Origin: Pseudomonadaceae bacterium
GTDB taxonomy: Bacteria > Pseudomonadota > Gammaproteobacteria > Pseudomonadales > Azotimanducaceae
DNA: 64,000 nucleotides
Direction: 5' to 3'
NCBI GenBank assembly: GCA_024743435.1
Contig: JANSWO010000004.1
Coordinates: forward strand, 1-64,000
The position numbers and the translations under genes are program-made. Under the pieces are notes generated by a model. It was not told where the DNA came from. It did no database searches and saw nothing but the letters and a program-made list of their open reading frames with translations. The first letter of the stretch is position 1; every line of letters begins with the position of its first letter. Below, piece after piece: positions 42,624 through 53,295 of this stretch.

Positions 42624-43486
42624 TGATCAGTACGGCTACCGCGCCGGCCAAGTTCTGAGTCCAGCAACTGACGAACGCCGGCGGTTTCCGGCCGCACGCC
42701 ACGCCAGATAGCGTAGGCGGCGGCGGCTTGTTCGATCAGCATGCCCAGGCCATCGTGTGCTGCGCGCGCGTTGCACTGTCCCGCGAAGCGAACGAACGCG
42801 GTCTGCTCCATTCCCGTCGCGTAATCGAGGTCGTAACAAAATGCCGAACGCAGGGCCGCGGGGCTGACTGCTGGCAAAGAACCTCTGCGTACGGCAGCGC
42901 TCGCATGTATCACCAGATCGAAGCCTGAGCCTGCAAGCGACTCGCCATCGACCATAAGATCCAGGCCGCAACCCGTGACTCGATCATCGCTGGCAAGACT
43001 CGCCAGAGCCTCAGCATTGCCACTGGTGCGATTGGCGATAACCAGTTTGCCCACGCGAGCGTTAAGAAAAGGCGCCAGCAAGCCGCGCGTTGCACCACCC
43101 GCGCCGATGACAAGTACCCGCGCATTCGTCAATGTAAAACCTAGGTTTTGCGTCAGGTCGGCAACCAGACCAACGCCGTCTGTGTTATGACCACGAAGCT
43201 TGCCGTTGTCCCAGGCAATGGTGTTAACAGCGCCGGCCATCGTCGCACCCGGGCCTCGCTCATCTACCCAATCAAACGCGGCGGTCTTGAACGGCACGGT
43301 GACGTTCATGCCCGCGCCGCCGCTGCGAAAAAATTGGTCGGCAACGCGTTCGAAGTCATCATCGTCCGCGCGTAGCCGGGAATATTCGATTTCATGACCG
43401 AGCTGTGCGGCAAACGCGCGATGAATGCGAGGCGACAGACTGTGCTCGATAGGGTTGCCAATAACGGCGTAGCGATCAACGCTCAT
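42620..43486 (-). CDS. aroE: Shikimate dehydrogenase
   Basis: 288 residues. Substrate loop NPIEHSLSPRIH, catalytic NVTVPFK, NTDGVGLVADL, and the NADP-binding VLVIGAGGATRGLL with the following NRTSG. Reduces 3-dehydroshikimate. Overlaps tsaC and yheV by 4 bp each, so the three are translationally coupled. hemF and qor, found beside aroE in Pseudomonas, are absent here. Confidence 0.96.
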   Translation of the reverse strand: MSVDRYAVIGNPIEHSLSPRIHRAFAAQLGHEIEYSRLRADDDDFERVADQFFRSGGAGMNVTVPFKTAAFDWVDERGPGATMAGAVNTIAWDNGKLRGHNTDGVGLVADLTQNLGFTLTNARVLVIGAGGATRGLLAPFLNARVGKLVIANRTSGNAEALASLASDDRVTGCGLDLMVDGESLAGSGFDLVIHASAAVRRGSLPAVSPAALRSAFCYDLDYATGMEQTAFVRFAGQCNARAAHDGLGMLIEQAAAAYAIWRGVRPETAGVRQLLDSELGRRGSRTDQ

Positions 43487-44070
43487 GCTCGAAGTACCTC
43501 ACCGGTGAGCGCATCCTGCAGGGTGCTGGCGCTGCCACGGCCCCCCAGTTTACCGCTTAGCAGCCCGTCGAGGCTGGGAAAGTAGCTCGCTGCCGATTCG
43601 ATATCGAGTGCGGGCTCGCACCCCGCCGGGTTCAGCGACGTAGAAACCAGCAATCCACCGGCTGCGCGCGCGAGCGCCCTGGCCTGCTCATGGTCAGGTA
43701 CCCGCGCGGCAATCTTGCCAGTGCCGCCAGACACCCAGCCGGAGAATCGAGTCGTCGGCAGCAACCAGGTTATTGCGGCTGGCCAGCTGTCCATTACGCG
43801 CCGACGAACGTCTTCTGAGAGGTGATCCAGCTCATCGGACAGCGCACTGGCCTGCGCGGCGATGACGATCAAGCCCTTGCTGGCCGGGCGATTTTTCAGG
43901 GCTAGTATTTTGCGCACGGCCTCGTCGTTGAAGGGATCACACGCGAGCCCCCAAACGCCTTCGGTCGCATGACCAACAACCCCGCCGGCCTTGACCAAGG
44001 CAGCAACTTCTTCGATCTGGTTAGCGCCAAAGCGTTCGGGGGTTCTCGGCATCAGCGGCTTCAAATCCAA
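43483..44070 (-). CDS. tsaC: Threonylcarbamoyl-AMP synthase
   Basis: 195 residues, YrdC/Sua5 fold. GGVVGHATEGVWGLACDPFNDEAVRKILALKNRPASKGLIVIAA carries the nucleotide and threonine site; later STSLNPAG. Makes the intermediate of tRNA t6A37. Short TsaC form without the Sua5 extension. Begins 40 bp after dprA. Confidence 0.94.
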   Translation of the reverse strand: MDLKPLMPRTPERFGANQIEEVAALVKAGGVVGHATEGVWGLACDPFNDEAVRKILALKNRPASKGLIVIAAQASALSDELDHLSEDVRRRVMDSWPAAITWLLPTTRFSGWVSGGTGKIAARVPDHEQARALARAAGGLLVSTSLNPAGCEPALDIESAASYFPSLDGLLSGKLGGRGSASTLQDALTGEVLRA

Positions 44071-44109
44071 AGTTGGGCGGAGCTTCCTACTGAGGCTGGA
44101 AGACCAGCA

Positions 44110-45288
44110 TCAGCGCGGTGGCCGGCGAATATACCCATGCACCGTAGCTTCGACAAATCCAGCTAGCTCAAGGCTGGCAAGCGTGCTGAGCAACGCAGAC
44201 GGCTCACCAGCATGCCGTTGGACAAGCCATTGAAAGGTTTGCGGTTGGCTCGACAGCTGCAGCATTACCTCTCGTTGCGCGTCATTTAATTGATCGTGGA
44301 CATCGGGCGACGCATCGAGCTGGGACGCAGGCGCTGAAGGCGTCGCCCAGCCAGGCAGTTCCGCCAGCACCTGTTGTGCCGAGGTGACGAGTGCCGCGCC
44401 CTGGCGAATCAAACGATGACATCCGGCCGAGAGCTCACTGCCGGGCGGTCCGGGCACGGCAAACACATCGCGGCCCTGCTCTAGCGCTAGCCTCGCAGTG
44501 ATCAACGAACCACTGCGCTCACTCGCTTCCACCACGACAACGCCAACACTCAAGCCGCTGACGATTCGATTGCGCTCCGGAAAACGGTGTTTTGCGGGTG
44601 GAGTAAACGGCAGATACTCGCTCACCAGACACCCACGCTGACGGATCTCGGTAGCCAGGCCTCGGTTCGATGCGGGGTAAATGTGCCGCAAGCCACTACC
44701 CAGCACTGCCACCGTTGCGCCGATGCTCGCGCCAGTCGCACCAGCCGCGGCGCTTGCGCCACTTACGCCACCTGCGGCAATAAGCGCGCCGCGATGAGCC
44801 GCCGCATCTATGCCATACGCCAGGCCACTGACAACACAGAAGCCAGCCTGTGCAAGCTCGCGGCCCATGGTCTCAGCGAACGAGATGCCAAAGCGCGAAG
44901 CGCGTCGAGCACCGATGACGGCGATTGCCGGCCGCTCGAGCATCGCCTGATCGCCATCACAGAACAGAGCAAGCGGTGGGTCTGGGATTTCCGACAGCAT
45001 CGGCGGCAGTCCGCGCGTTGCGCCAGCCACTAGCTCGGACAACATTGGGTAGTCCGCCAGCGCCGCCAGATCTTCATGAAGGCCTTCATAGGGCCGGGTT
45101 GACGAAACCCCGCCCTGCATCGACAACTCGATGATCTTGCGGCGCTGTTGCTGCGATGAGCTGCGAGTTAACGCCGCATAGTCGGCCAGCGAAATCGAGC
45201 CATGAGACCCGCGCGAGCCAGCCGTCGCCATGTCTTGGACAGGATCGATATGAGGTTCGGTTTGCGGTTTTGCGGGCGGGCGGGGCAC
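44110..45288 (-). CDS. dprA: DNA processing protein DprA
   Basis: 392 residues. Rossmann core with VIGARRASRFGISFAETMGRELAQAGFCVVSGLAYGIDAAAHRGAL and FPERNRIVSGLSVGVVVVEASERSGSLITARLALEQGRDVFAVPG. The C-terminal winged helix (about 320-385) is present. Loads RecA on incoming single strands in transformation. An alanine/serine/glycine-rich insert lies at about 178-193. 78 bp after lysM. Confidence 0.95.
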   Translation of the reverse strand: MPRPPAKPQTEPHIDPVQDMATAGSRGSHGSISLADYAALTRSSSQQQRRKIIELSMQGGVSSTRPYEGLHEDLAALADYPMLSELVAGATRGLPPMLSEIPDPPLALFCDGDQAMLERPAIAVIGARRASRFGISFAETMGRELAQAGFCVVSGLAYGIDAAAHRGALIAAGGVSGASAAAGATGASIGATVAVLGSGLRHIYPASNRGLATEIRQRGCLVSEYLPFTPPAKHRFPERNRIVSGLSVGVVVVEASERSGSLITARLALEQGRDVFAVPGPPGSELSAGCHRLIRQGAALVTSAQQVLAELPGWATPSAPASQLDASPDVHDQLNDAQREVMLQLSSQPQTFQWLVQRHAGEPSALLSTLASLELAGFVEATVHGYIRRPPR

Positions 45289-45365
45289 GGCTTTCCTGGC
45301 AGTTGGAAAGCCGTCAGTTTGCAGGGGACGGCGGGCGCGCTGTGTGCGCCTACCGCCCAGAGGGT

Positions 45366-46490
45366 TTAGGGATTCTTGATCTCATCCATGACCTCTAACG
45401 GTCGCTCGGTCTCAAGGACCAAACCGTAGGAGAGCTTTTCAAAGGTGCGGAAAACCATCATCAAGCCAGCACGCTCACTCGGCAGGCGCACCGTTTCGTT
45501 GGCAATTCGGTCTCGCGCGAGCGCGCCCTGCTTCCAGATGGACATCACATTGCCCACTTCCACGCCGTCGCGCTCACCTTTATTCACAACCACAACATCG
45601 TACTGGCCAACCTGAGTCACACCGCCAAACACGGAAATGATTCGGCCGTCGATGTCAGTACTGGGGCCGCTGGGGAAGAACGTGCTTTGCACGCGACGCT
45701 CTTCGGTTAGCAGCACGCGGTCACCAATCTGAACTTCCTCACGAGTGGAGTTCATGAACATCGTGCCGATGTCATCCTGCTGACCGACCGCGCGTCCAAG
45801 ACCGATGTAGGTCGCTTCCTGGCCGAGCACTTCGTTTGTGAACGGATCAGTGTAGAGCGGACCACGACGAACGACGCTGTATGAGGCGTTGTCTTCTAAC
45901 TCACCGCGGATATAAAGCCGATCACCGGCGCCGACGATAATCCGCTCCGACTCACCCTGGAGCACATAGGGCGCGCCAGCAAGAACGCTGGGCTCGACTA
46001 CCCGGTTCTGTACCAGGAAACTCTGGATCGCATCCAGCCTGATGGCGGGAATGGCGGTTTCCAATGGCGTTGCACGAATCTGAGGCGACAGCTTGGTATC
46101 CGTAGACGGCGACATACGATAAGTCCGTCCCGCATCACCGCGCTCCAGTGACAGCACAGGTTCGCCATCAACATAAGTAAGCCGAATGCGATCACCAGGG
46201 TAGATAAGGTGTGGGTTTTCAATCTGCGGGTTTACCCGCCAGATCTCCGGCCATAGCCAGGGCTTCTCGAGGAAGCGGCCGCTGATATCCCACAGCGTGT
46301 CGCCCTTCACTACCGTGTAGACGTCCGGGTGATCGCTACGCACGTATTGCGCGATCGAACCCTGCTGGGCAGTTGCAGCGTACGCCGGCAAGTTCGGCGC
46401 GGCGGCACCAACGAGGCTGATCGCGAGCATAGCCAGCACGAATCGCCAGCCGCGGCCGAAGCGGGCACCGTTGTGAGGAGCAAAAGTCAT
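45366..46490 (-). CDS. LysM-domain periplasmic protein
   Basis: 374 residues from ATG 46490; the open frame continues upstream without a signal. Signal peptide FVLAMLAISLVGAAAPNLPAYA, one LysM domain (YTVVKGDTLWDISGRFLEKPWLWPEIWRVNPQI...IYPGDRI), then a long soluble domain. Peptidoglycan binding expected. It holds the same place beside dprA and def in Pseudomonas. Confidence 0.92.
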   Translation of the reverse strand: MTFAPHNGARFGRGWRFVLAMLAISLVGAAAPNLPAYAATAQQGSIAQYVRSDHPDVYTVVKGDTLWDISGRFLEKPWLWPEIWRVNPQIENPHLIYPGDRIRLTYVDGEPVLSLERGDAGRTYRMSPSTDTKLSPQIRATPLETAIPAIRLDAIQSFLVQNRVVEPSVLAGAPYVLQGESERIIVGAGDRLYIRGELEDNASYSVVRRGPLYTDPFTNEVLGQEATYIGLGRAVGQQDDIGTMFMNSTREEVQIGDRVLLTEERRVQSTFFPSGPSTDIDGRIISVFGGVTQVGQYDVVVVNKGERDGVEVGNVMSIWKQGALARDRIANETVRLPSERAGLMMVFRTFEKLSYGLVLETERPLEVMDEIKNP

Positions 46491-47010
46491 GGTAGACGTC
46501 CCTTTAGTCTCAAAGCGTGTCAAACAGGCCGGCAATCATCCAACGCCGCCGGGCCGTCAATCTGTGTCTGGCCCAGGTGCAGCTTAGCTGCTTTTGGACA
46601 CTCGCCTGGTTCATGCCTGAATCCCTGCCGGCACATTCCAGCAACTTCCCCTGTTCTAACCAAAGCCGTCCACAAGCCGTCTCGGTGCCGGTGTTGGCGC
46701 TCGCTTTCGCAGGAAAAACTTATTACGCTTCACAATCTTAGCAGGGCGATTTGCGTCAATACTAGAGATGCATCACACGCTACAGCAGTCAGTTACTTGC
46801 CTGGGATGAGGCCAGCAAAAGGCGCCGCGCGCCGGGTTTCGGCCTCTGCTTGCGCACCAGTGTTGATTGAGCGTTGAATCCGTGTTGAATCGGCGCAATG
46901 CACCCCAATCTATCGATTGGTGCAGCGCAAGCAAACTCTGCCCCAACTCGCCCCACTAACCCCGCCCTATATAAGGGGCTGTAACGACAATCGGCTCACC
47001 TCGGTTCACT
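46491..47010. other. Divergent intergenic region lysM/def
   Basis: 520 bp between divergent lysM and def. Overlapping + frames in this stretch lack coding character. Near def are a hairpin CCAATC-TATC-GATTGG (46905-46920), two direct GTTGAATC copies just upstream, and a TATATAAG element at about 46970. Both promoters must lie here but I cannot place them firmly. Confidence 0.6.
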
Positions 47011-47514
47011 ATGGCAATTCTGGACATACTCGAATACCCGGACACTCGGCTTCGCACCGTGGCCAAGCCCGTGCTTGAGGTAACGGACGAGACACGTGCG
47101 TTAATCGACGACATGTTCGAAACCATGTACGACGCGCCCGGCATTGGCCTCGCCGCCAGCCAGGTGAACGTTCATCAGCAGATCATCGTGATTGACGTGT
47201 CCGAGGACCGCGATGCGCCGCACGTCTTTATTAACCCGGAGCTAACGCTTGATGGGGACGACATCGAGGCCCAGGAGGGCTGCCTGTCGGTGCCGGGCTA
47301 TTATGAGACCGTCAGACGCCCGGAGCAGGTGAGGGTGACCGCCCTGAACCGCGACGGTGAGCCTTTCACACTGGACGCGCAGGGTCTCCTCGCGGTGTGC
47401 ATTCAGCATGAGTGCGACCACTTGAACGGCAAGCTTTTTGTCGACTATCTCTCAACGCTGAAGCGAAACCGAATTCGCGGCAAGCTGCTAAAGGATCAGC
47501 GCCGTCGAGCCTGA
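47011..47514 (+). CDS. def: Peptide deformylase
   Basis: 167 residues. GIGLAASQV (motif 1), EGCLSVPG (motif 2 with the metal Cys) and QHECDHLNG (HExxH, motif 3). Removes N-formyl groups from new proteins. First gene of def-fmt-rsmB-trkA-trkH. Confidence 0.97.
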   Translation: MAILDILEYPDTRLRTVAKPVLEVTDETRALIDDMFETMYDAPGIGLAASQVNVHQQIIVIDVSEDRDAPHVFINPELTLDGDDIEAQEGCLSVPGYYETVRRPEQVRVTALNRDGEPFTLDAQGLLAVCIQHECDHLNGKLFVDYLSTLKRNRIRGKLLKDQRRRA

Positions 47515-47539
47515 GGCCGCGCGCGCAGAACCCACAATC

Positions 47540-48526
47540 ATGACAACTACTCCACTGCGGCTGGGTTTCGCGGGTACCCCTGAGTTTGCGGCCACGATAT
47601 TGGCTGGCCTCATTGCCAGCGAGCACCAGATCGCGGTGGTCTACAGCCAGCCGGATCGGCCAACAGGGCGCGGGCGGAAAATAGTCCCCGGGCCCGTGAA
47701 GGTGCTCGCCGAGAAACATGGCCTGCCCATCGAGCAGCCTAAAAGCCTTCGTTCGAGCGCTGCGCGCGAGCACCTGGCCTCTTACCAGCTGGATGCCCTA
47801 ATTGTTGCGGCCTATGGCCTGCTGCTGCCGGAGTCGATTCTGCAAACACCTCGCCTGGGCTGCATCAACGTGCATGCATCCATTCTGCCCAGGTGGCGCG
47901 GCGCAGCACCTATAGAGCGCGCGATTCTCGCCGGTGACAGTGAAACCGGGGTCGCGATCATGCAAATGGACAAAGGCCTGGATACGGGGCCGGTGTTTAT
48001 GAGCACGCGCACCCCGATCGAGCGCACAACGACCGCTTCCGAACTGCACAAAACCCTTGCGGAACAAGGCTCGCAGGCGTTGCTGGAGGTGCTGGGTGAC
48101 CTGGAACAGCGCACAACGGCGCCGCAGAACGATGCCCTGGCAACACTCGCGCCGAAAATTTCACCCGCCGACTCTCAGATAGACTTCAGCGCCAGCGCGA
48201 GCCGCGCGGAGGCTCAGGTCAGGGCCCTGGCGCACAGACAGCCGCCGGTACTGGCGCGCACGCTGGACGACGGCCAGATTGTGCACCTGCGCTGCCTCGC
48301 AGTACGTGCAATCGAAGGCGGCGCTGGCCAGCCACAAGATACCGAGCCCGGAGAGATGCTGAGGCCCAACAAAAAGACCGCTTTGCTGCAATTCGCGGGC
48401 GGCCAGCTCGAGCTGCAGCGCCTTTCGCTGAGCATCGGTAAGGGTAAAGCTATGGCGATTAGCGATGCTTTGAACGGTTATGCCCACATCTTCGAGCAGG
48501 GCAGTCGGTGGAGACCCACACAATGA
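47540..48526 (+). CDS. fmt: Methionyl-tRNA formyltransferase
   Basis: 328 residues. GFAGTPEFAATIL start, catalytic segment NVHASILPRWRGAAPIERAI, GVAIMQMDKGLDTGP, and the C-terminal OB-like domain. Formylates initiator tRNA, complementary to def 25 bp upstream. The stop overlaps the rsmB start (ATGA). Confidence 0.96.
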   Translation: MTTTPLRLGFAGTPEFAATILAGLIASEHQIAVVYSQPDRPTGRGRKIVPGPVKVLAEKHGLPIEQPKSLRSSAAREHLASYQLDALIVAAYGLLLPESILQTPRLGCINVHASILPRWRGAAPIERAILAGDSETGVAIMQMDKGLDTGPVFMSTRTPIERTTTASELHKTLAEQGSQALLEVLGDLEQRTTAPQNDALATLAPKISPADSQIDFSASASRAEAQVRALAHRQPPVLARTLDDGQIVHLRCLAVRAIEGGAGQPQDTEPGEMLRPNKKTALLQFAGGQLELQRLSLSIGKGKAMAISDALNGYAHIFEQGSRWRPTQ

Positions 48527-49893
48527 CTGTCGCGGCGAATGATCGATCAAACTCAGCCACGATCGTCGCCAAGGTATTAGAGGGTGACGATCTCGATGCA
48601 CTGCTCAGTGATGCAAACCCAGCCGTGCGAGAAACGTGCTACGGAACCCTCCGCAGGCTGCCTAGTCTGCGCGCGCATGTCGCTCAGTTTCTGAACAAGC
48701 CTCTGCGACCCGGCGACGCGGATATTGAGGCCATACTGCTAGTGGGCGCTTACCAACTGTGCTGTATGAGCGAGCCTGACTACGCTGTGGTGAACGACTG
48801 CGTGAACGCCGCAACGCGCCGAGGTAAGCCATGGGCTAAGGGCTTGATCAACGCGGTCTTGCGCAAATGCGCAGGCAGTACCCTGGAACAAGACGAACGT
48901 TCGTTCGATCATAGCAAGTGGTTGCTTGCAGCGATCAAAACGAACTACCCGGACGACTGGCGGGATGTTGCACAAGCCAATAACAGCCGCGCCCCGATGT
49001 GGCTGCGGGTCAACGGACTGCGCGGCTCGAACGCCGATTATCGTGCAGCGCTGGATGCGGCCGGTATCGGCCACTCGGCCGGCGAATTCCCGGAATCCAT
49101 TCGGCTAGATAGCTCCGTGCCAGCCCTTCGCCTGCCGGGCTTCAGTGACGGCCTGGTCTCCATTCAGGACCACGGTGCCCAGGCGGTGGCGAGGGCGGTG
49201 GCTGACGCGATTGTGCAATCCGGCAAAACCGATTCCGACGACGGCGCAATACGAATCCTCGATGCCTGCGCAGCACCGGGCGGTAAGGCGTTTCATCTCC
49301 ATGAACTATTGAATCAGCAACCATTGTGCACATCCGAATCGCACGTTTCGGCGCTAGAACTCTCCCCGGAACGGATGACACACATGCGCGGCCAGGCCAA
49401 ACGCCTGGGACACGAGGCGGGATTGATCTGGCTGACCGGCGATGCGACGGGGCAGGGCTGGCATCAGGGCGACGCGTTCGACTGGATATTGTGCGATGCC
49501 CCCTGTTCCGGCACCGGGACGCTGCGGCGACACCCCGATATCAAGGTTCGAAGGCGCCGGGCAGACGTAACCCGCAGCGCGCAGCTGCAGGGCGCGCTAC
49601 TCGACAACCTGTGGCGCTTGCTGAAGCCGGGGGCTACGCTTGTCTACTGCACCTGTTCGCTTCTGCGAGAAGAAAACGACGCCGTGATCAAATCCTTTCT
49701 GAAACGACTCAATCGTCACGGCAACGAGGATGCGAGCGCTGATAGCCAGCCGGCTGCGGGAGCTGGGCTGGCAGCCGAGGTTTTGCCAATCAAGCTTGCC
49801 TGGGGGCGGGCAACAAAACTGGGTTGGCAAACGTTACCCGGCGAGCAGGGCGGCGACGGCTTCTATGTCGCGGCGATTCGTCGAGGAACCTAG
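48523..49893 (+). CDS. rsmB: 16S rRNA m5C967 methyltransferase
   Basis: 456 residues from ATG 48523, overlapping the fmt TGA. NusB-like N-terminal RNA-binding domain (about 10-140); SAM domain with ACAAPGGKAFHL, DAPCSGTGTLRRHPDIK and YCTCSLLREEND, giving the two catalytic cysteines (PCS and TCS). Six base pairs before trkA. Confidence 0.96.
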   Translation: MTVAANDRSNSATIVAKVLEGDDLDALLSDANPAVRETCYGTLRRLPSLRAHVAQFLNKPLRPGDADIEAILLVGAYQLCCMSEPDYAVVNDCVNAATRRGKPWAKGLINAVLRKCAGSTLEQDERSFDHSKWLLAAIKTNYPDDWRDVAQANNSRAPMWLRVNGLRGSNADYRAALDAAGIGHSAGEFPESIRLDSSVPALRLPGFSDGLVSIQDHGAQAVARAVADAIVQSGKTDSDDGAIRILDACAAPGGKAFHLHELLNQQPLCTSESHVSALELSPERMTHMRGQAKRLGHEAGLIWLTGDATGQGWHQGDAFDWILCDAPCSGTGTLRRHPDIKVRRRRADVTRSAQLQGALLDNLWRLLKPGATLVYCTCSLLREENDAVIKSFLKRLNRHGNEDASADSQPAAGAGLAAEVLPIKLAWGRATKLGWQTLPGEQGGDGFYVAAIRRGT

Positions 49894-49899
49894 CGAGCC

Positions 49900-51273
49900 A
49901 TGAAGATCATCATCCTCGGGGCTGGCCAGGTAGGCGGCACGCTCGCGGAACACCTCGCCGAAGAAGCATTCGACATTACGCTGGTCGACAGCGACGGCGT
50001 GCGCCTGGCCGAGCTACGCGACCGGCTGGATATTCAGACGATCACCGGCTGGGCATCCCACCCGGACATCCTGCGCCAGGCCGGGGCGGACGATGCCGAT
50101 TTGCTGGTGGCGGTGACATCCAGCGACGAGGTCAACATCGTCGCCTGCCAGGTGTGCTATTCGCTCTTTCGAACACCGGTGAAAATCGCCCGGGTTCGAG
50201 CGGAGTCCTACCTCTCCCGTGGCTCTCTATTCAGCCAGGAACACATGCCGATTGATGTTCTGATCAACCCGGAGAAGGTGGTCACCGATCATATTCGGCA
50301 ACTGCTCGAGCACCCGGGTGCGCTCCAGGTACTGGATTTCGCTGACGGCCGGGTGCAGCTCGTCGCCGTGCGCGCCTACTACGGTGGCCCGCTGGTTGGC
50401 CAGGAGCTGCGCTTCCTGCGCGAACACATGCCCGATGTCGATACCCGCGTTGCGGCTATTTTCCGGCGGGGCAGGGCGATAACACCCGGCGGCGACACCG
50501 TTATCGAAGCGGACGATGAAGTCTTCTTTCTCGCGGCATCTGAGCACATCAATACCGTGATGAGCGAGATGCGCCGCATCGAAAAGCCATACAAACGAAT
50601 CACTATCGCAGGTGGCGGCAACATCGGTCGGCGCCTGGCCGGCGCGATCGAGTCCAAGTTTTCGGTGAAGGTGCTGGAGTACGAGCGCGCTCGCGCCCAG
50701 GTCCTCGCTGAAGAACTGAACGAGTCTGTCGTTCTGTGGGGCGACGCCACCAATCGCGAGCTGCTTCTCGAGGAGAACATAGAACACACGGATGCGTTCT
50801 GCTCGGTTACCAACGACGACGAAGTCAACATCATGTCTGCACTCCTCGCGAAGCGGCTCGGGGTGCGCCAGGTCATCGCGCTGATTTCCAAACCCGCATA
50901 TGTCGATCTCGTGCAAGGTGGTGACATCGACATCGCGATCTCTCCGCAACAGGCCACGGTCAGCGAGCTGCTGACTCACGTGCGACGAGCAGACGTCACC
51001 CGAGTGCACAGCTTGCGCCGAGGCGCAGCAGAGGCGATGGAAGCGGTCGCGCACGGAGACTCGCGCAGCTCTAAGGTGGTGGGTCGCATGATCAGCGAAA
51101 TCGATCTGCCAAGCGGCGTCAGCATCGGCGCAATCGTTCGCGGCGATGAAGTGCTCATCGCCCACGACGATACGCTTGTGCAAACCGATGACCACGTCAT
51201 CATGTTTCTTGCCGATAAAGGTCAGGTTGCCGCCGTGGAACGCTTGTTCCAGGTGTCACTGACGTTTTTCTGA
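49900..51273 (+). CDS. trkA: Trk potassium transporter NAD-binding subunit
   Basis: 457 residues with two RCK modules: [17 protein letters not shown] at the N-terminus and [17 protein letters not shown] at about 230, each followed by a TrkA-C domain. Cytoplasmic gate of the Trk potassium channel, partner of TrkH encoded next. Confidence 0.96.
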   Translation: MKIIILGAGQVGGTLAEHLAEEAFDITLVDSDGVRLAELRDRLDIQTITGWASHPDILRQAGADDADLLVAVTSSDEVNIVACQVCYSLFRTPVKIARVRAESYLSRGSLFSQEHMPIDVLINPEKVVTDHIRQLLEHPGALQVLDFADGRVQLVAVRAYYGGPLVGQELRFLREHMPDVDTRVAAIFRRGRAITPGGDTVIEADDEVFFLAASEHINTVMSEMRRIEKPYKRITIAGGGNIGRRLAGAIESKFSVKVLEYERARAQVLAEELNESVVLWGDATNRELLLEENIEHTDAFCSVTNDDEVNIMSALLAKRLGVRQVIALISKPAYVDLVQGGDIDIAISPQQATVSELLTHVRRADVTRVHSLRRGAAEAMEAVAHGDSRSSKVVGRMISEIDLPSGVSIGAIVRGDEVLIAHDDTLVQTDDHVIMFLADKGQVAAVERLFQVSLTFF

Positions 51274-51290
51274 GCCGGCCAGAGTAAAGC

Positions 51291-52739
51291 GTGCACCTGA
51301 CCGTCATTCTGCGAGTAACCGGTACGCTACTGACGTTGTTCAGCGTCGCCTTGCTGCTGCCGGCAGCGGTAGCCTGGTGGTACGACGAGCCGGTTATCAA
51401 CGCCTTTCTCGTGAGCTTCGCGATTACCTTGGTCGCTGGGCTTGCGATGTGGCTGCCAACTCGCGGCAAAAGGGAACTACGGGCCGCCGACGGTTTCCTG
51501 ATCACGGTTCTGTTCTATGTTGGTCTGGGCTTGTTCGGTGCCTTGCCTCTGTTTCTTTCTGGCTCGGCTGGCCTGAGCTTCTCCGACTCTGCGTTCGAAA
51601 GCTTGTCAGGCCTGACCACAACCGGGGCCACGCTGATTACCGGCCTGGACTACTTGCCGAAAGCGCTTCTGTTCTATCGTCAGCTACTGCAATGGTTGGG
51701 CGGCATGGGGATTGTCGTTTTGGCGGTCGCTATTCTGCCTATGCTCGGTATCGGTGGCATGCAGCTGTATCGCGCGGAATCGCCAGGGCCGGTCAAGGAC
51801 AGCAAACTCACACCGCGAATTACCGGGACAGCGAAAGCGCTCTGGACGATCTACCTGATGATGACGCTGTCCTGCGCGGGCGCTTACTGGTGGGCAGGCA
51901 TGAGCCCGTTTGATGCCATTTGCCATGCCTTTTCAACCGTCGCCATCGGCGGGTTTTCTACTCACGATGCGTCCCTGGGGTACTTCGACAGCCCCATGAT
52001 CGAAGGCATCGCGATGGTGTTCATGATTTTGGCCGCCATCAATTTCGGCCTGCACTTTGCCGCGTGGAGCCGCCGCAACCCATTGCTCTACTTGCGCGAC
52101 CCTGAAGTGCGGCTGTTTCTACTCACCATCACCGCCGTTTTTGTCATCGTCGCCAGCGTGCTGTTGCGTAGCGGTGATCAATCGTTCGACAGCCCCATTC
52201 GCGATGCGCTGTTCCAGACCGTGTCCATTGCAACGACAACGGGATTCGCAACCACCGATTTCTCAGTGTGGCCCTCGGTTGCTCCCATCCTGTTGCTATT
52301 TGCTGCGTTCGCCGGGGGCTGCGCCGGCTCGACTGCCGGCGGCATAAAGATGGTGCGCGTGCTGCTCATCTATCTTCAGGGCGCGCGCGAGATTCGCAGA
52401 CTCATTCACCCGAATGGCATTTTCCCGATCAAGCTTGGGCGCAATGCTGTCCCAGACCGGGTGATCGATGCGGTGTGGAGCTTCTTTGCCGCTTACGTGA
52501 TTATTTTCCTGACGATGGTCTGTGCGGTTATGGCATTGAGCGACCTCGACTTCACCTCGGCGTTTTCCGCCGTGGGCGCCTGCTTGAACAATCTGGGGCC
52601 AGGGCTCGGTGAAGTGGCGGCAAACTACTCAACGATTAATGAGCCTACAAAATGGATTCTCGTACTCGCGATGCTGCTTGGGCGTCTCGAGATCTTCACG
52701 CTACTGGTAATCTTTTCACCAGTGTTCTGGCGACGTTGA
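51291..52739 (+). CDS. trkH: Trk potassium channel subunit TrkH
   Basis: 482 residues, GTG start 17 bp after trkA. Four pore-loop repeats with selectivity-type segments (LSGLTTTGATLI, FSTVAIGGFSTHD, VSIATTTGFATTDF, VGACLNNLGPGLGEV) and QWLGGMGIVVLAVAILPMLGIGGMQLYRAE. Potassium uptake with TrkA. Confidence 0.96.
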   Translation: MHLTVILRVTGTLLTLFSVALLLPAAVAWWYDEPVINAFLVSFAITLVAGLAMWLPTRGKRELRAADGFLITVLFYVGLGLFGALPLFLSGSAGLSFSDSAFESLSGLTTTGATLITGLDYLPKALLFYRQLLQWLGGMGIVVLAVAILPMLGIGGMQLYRAESPGPVKDSKLTPRITGTAKALWTIYLMMTLSCAGAYWWAGMSPFDAICHAFSTVAIGGFSTHDASLGYFDSPMIEGIAMVFMILAAINFGLHFAAWSRRNPLLYLRDPEVRLFLLTITAVFVIVASVLLRSGDQSFDSPIRDALFQTVSIATTTGFATTDFSVWPSVAPILLLFAAFAGGCAGSTAGGIKMVRVLLIYLQGAREIRRLIHPNGIFPIKLGRNAVPDRVIDAVWSFFAAYVIIFLTMVCAVMALSDLDFTSAFSAVGACLNNLGPGLGEVAANYSTINEPTKWILVLAMLLGRLEIFTLLVIFSPVFWRR

Positions 52740-52867
52740 TCTAGGACGGCAAGAGATCCAGGGCGGCAGGAGAACCAACCCCATCCGCGGCCATAACTTC
52801 CCGGGTAATTGAATCGCGTTCTGCGTCTGCCATTGTCGTAGGACTTCGCAAGCCTTGGGGTGTGAAC

Positions 52868-53248
52868 ATGCACGAACGCGCCATCGCCGGCATACTGCTG
52901 GTTGTCGCCGCAATACATCTGCTGCCCCTCGTTGGCCTGATCAGCCTTGATCGCTTATCGGCCATGTACGGTGTTTCCATCACCGACAATAACCTCGCCA
53001 TACTGATGCGGCATCGAGCAGTAACGTTCGGGCTTCTTGGCGGCTTCTTCGCCTACGCCGCATGCAAACCATCACTGCAGCCACTCGCATTTACTGCGGC
53101 CTTCATCAGCATCACGTCCTTCCTTTACCTCGCCGCGAGTGTCGGTGGCTTCAATGAAGCGATTCGCAGAGTGGTTATCGCCGACGCCGTTGCGATGGTC
53201 GCGCTCGCAGCAGCCGTACTACTGTGCTGGCTGAAGCCTGATTCATGA
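52868..53248 (+). CDS. Small four-helix membrane protein
   Basis: 126 residues. Hydrophobic runs at about 6-26, 50-68, 73-92 and 101-121; HRAVTFGLLGGFFAYAACKP in the middle. ATG 52868 with GGGG about 8 nt upstream; a GTG two codons earlier is possible. Resembles uncharacterised DoxX-like-sized membrane proteins; no function assigned. Confidence 0.7.
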   Translation: MHERAIAGILLVVAAIHLLPLVGLISLDRLSAMYGVSITDNNLAILMRHRAVTFGLLGGFFAYAACKPSLQPLAFTAAFISITSFLYLAASVGGFNEAIRRVVIADAVAMVALAAAVLLCWLKPDS

Positions 53249-53295
53249 GCTCGCTGTTTGGTCCCGGTTGACTGGCCGTGGAGTCCCCGCACCAG

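Noticed and set aside
46329-46877. 182-codon + strand ORF upstream of def
   Set aside because: Overlaps the 5' end of lysM in antisense and has no recognisable domain or ribosome-binding site.
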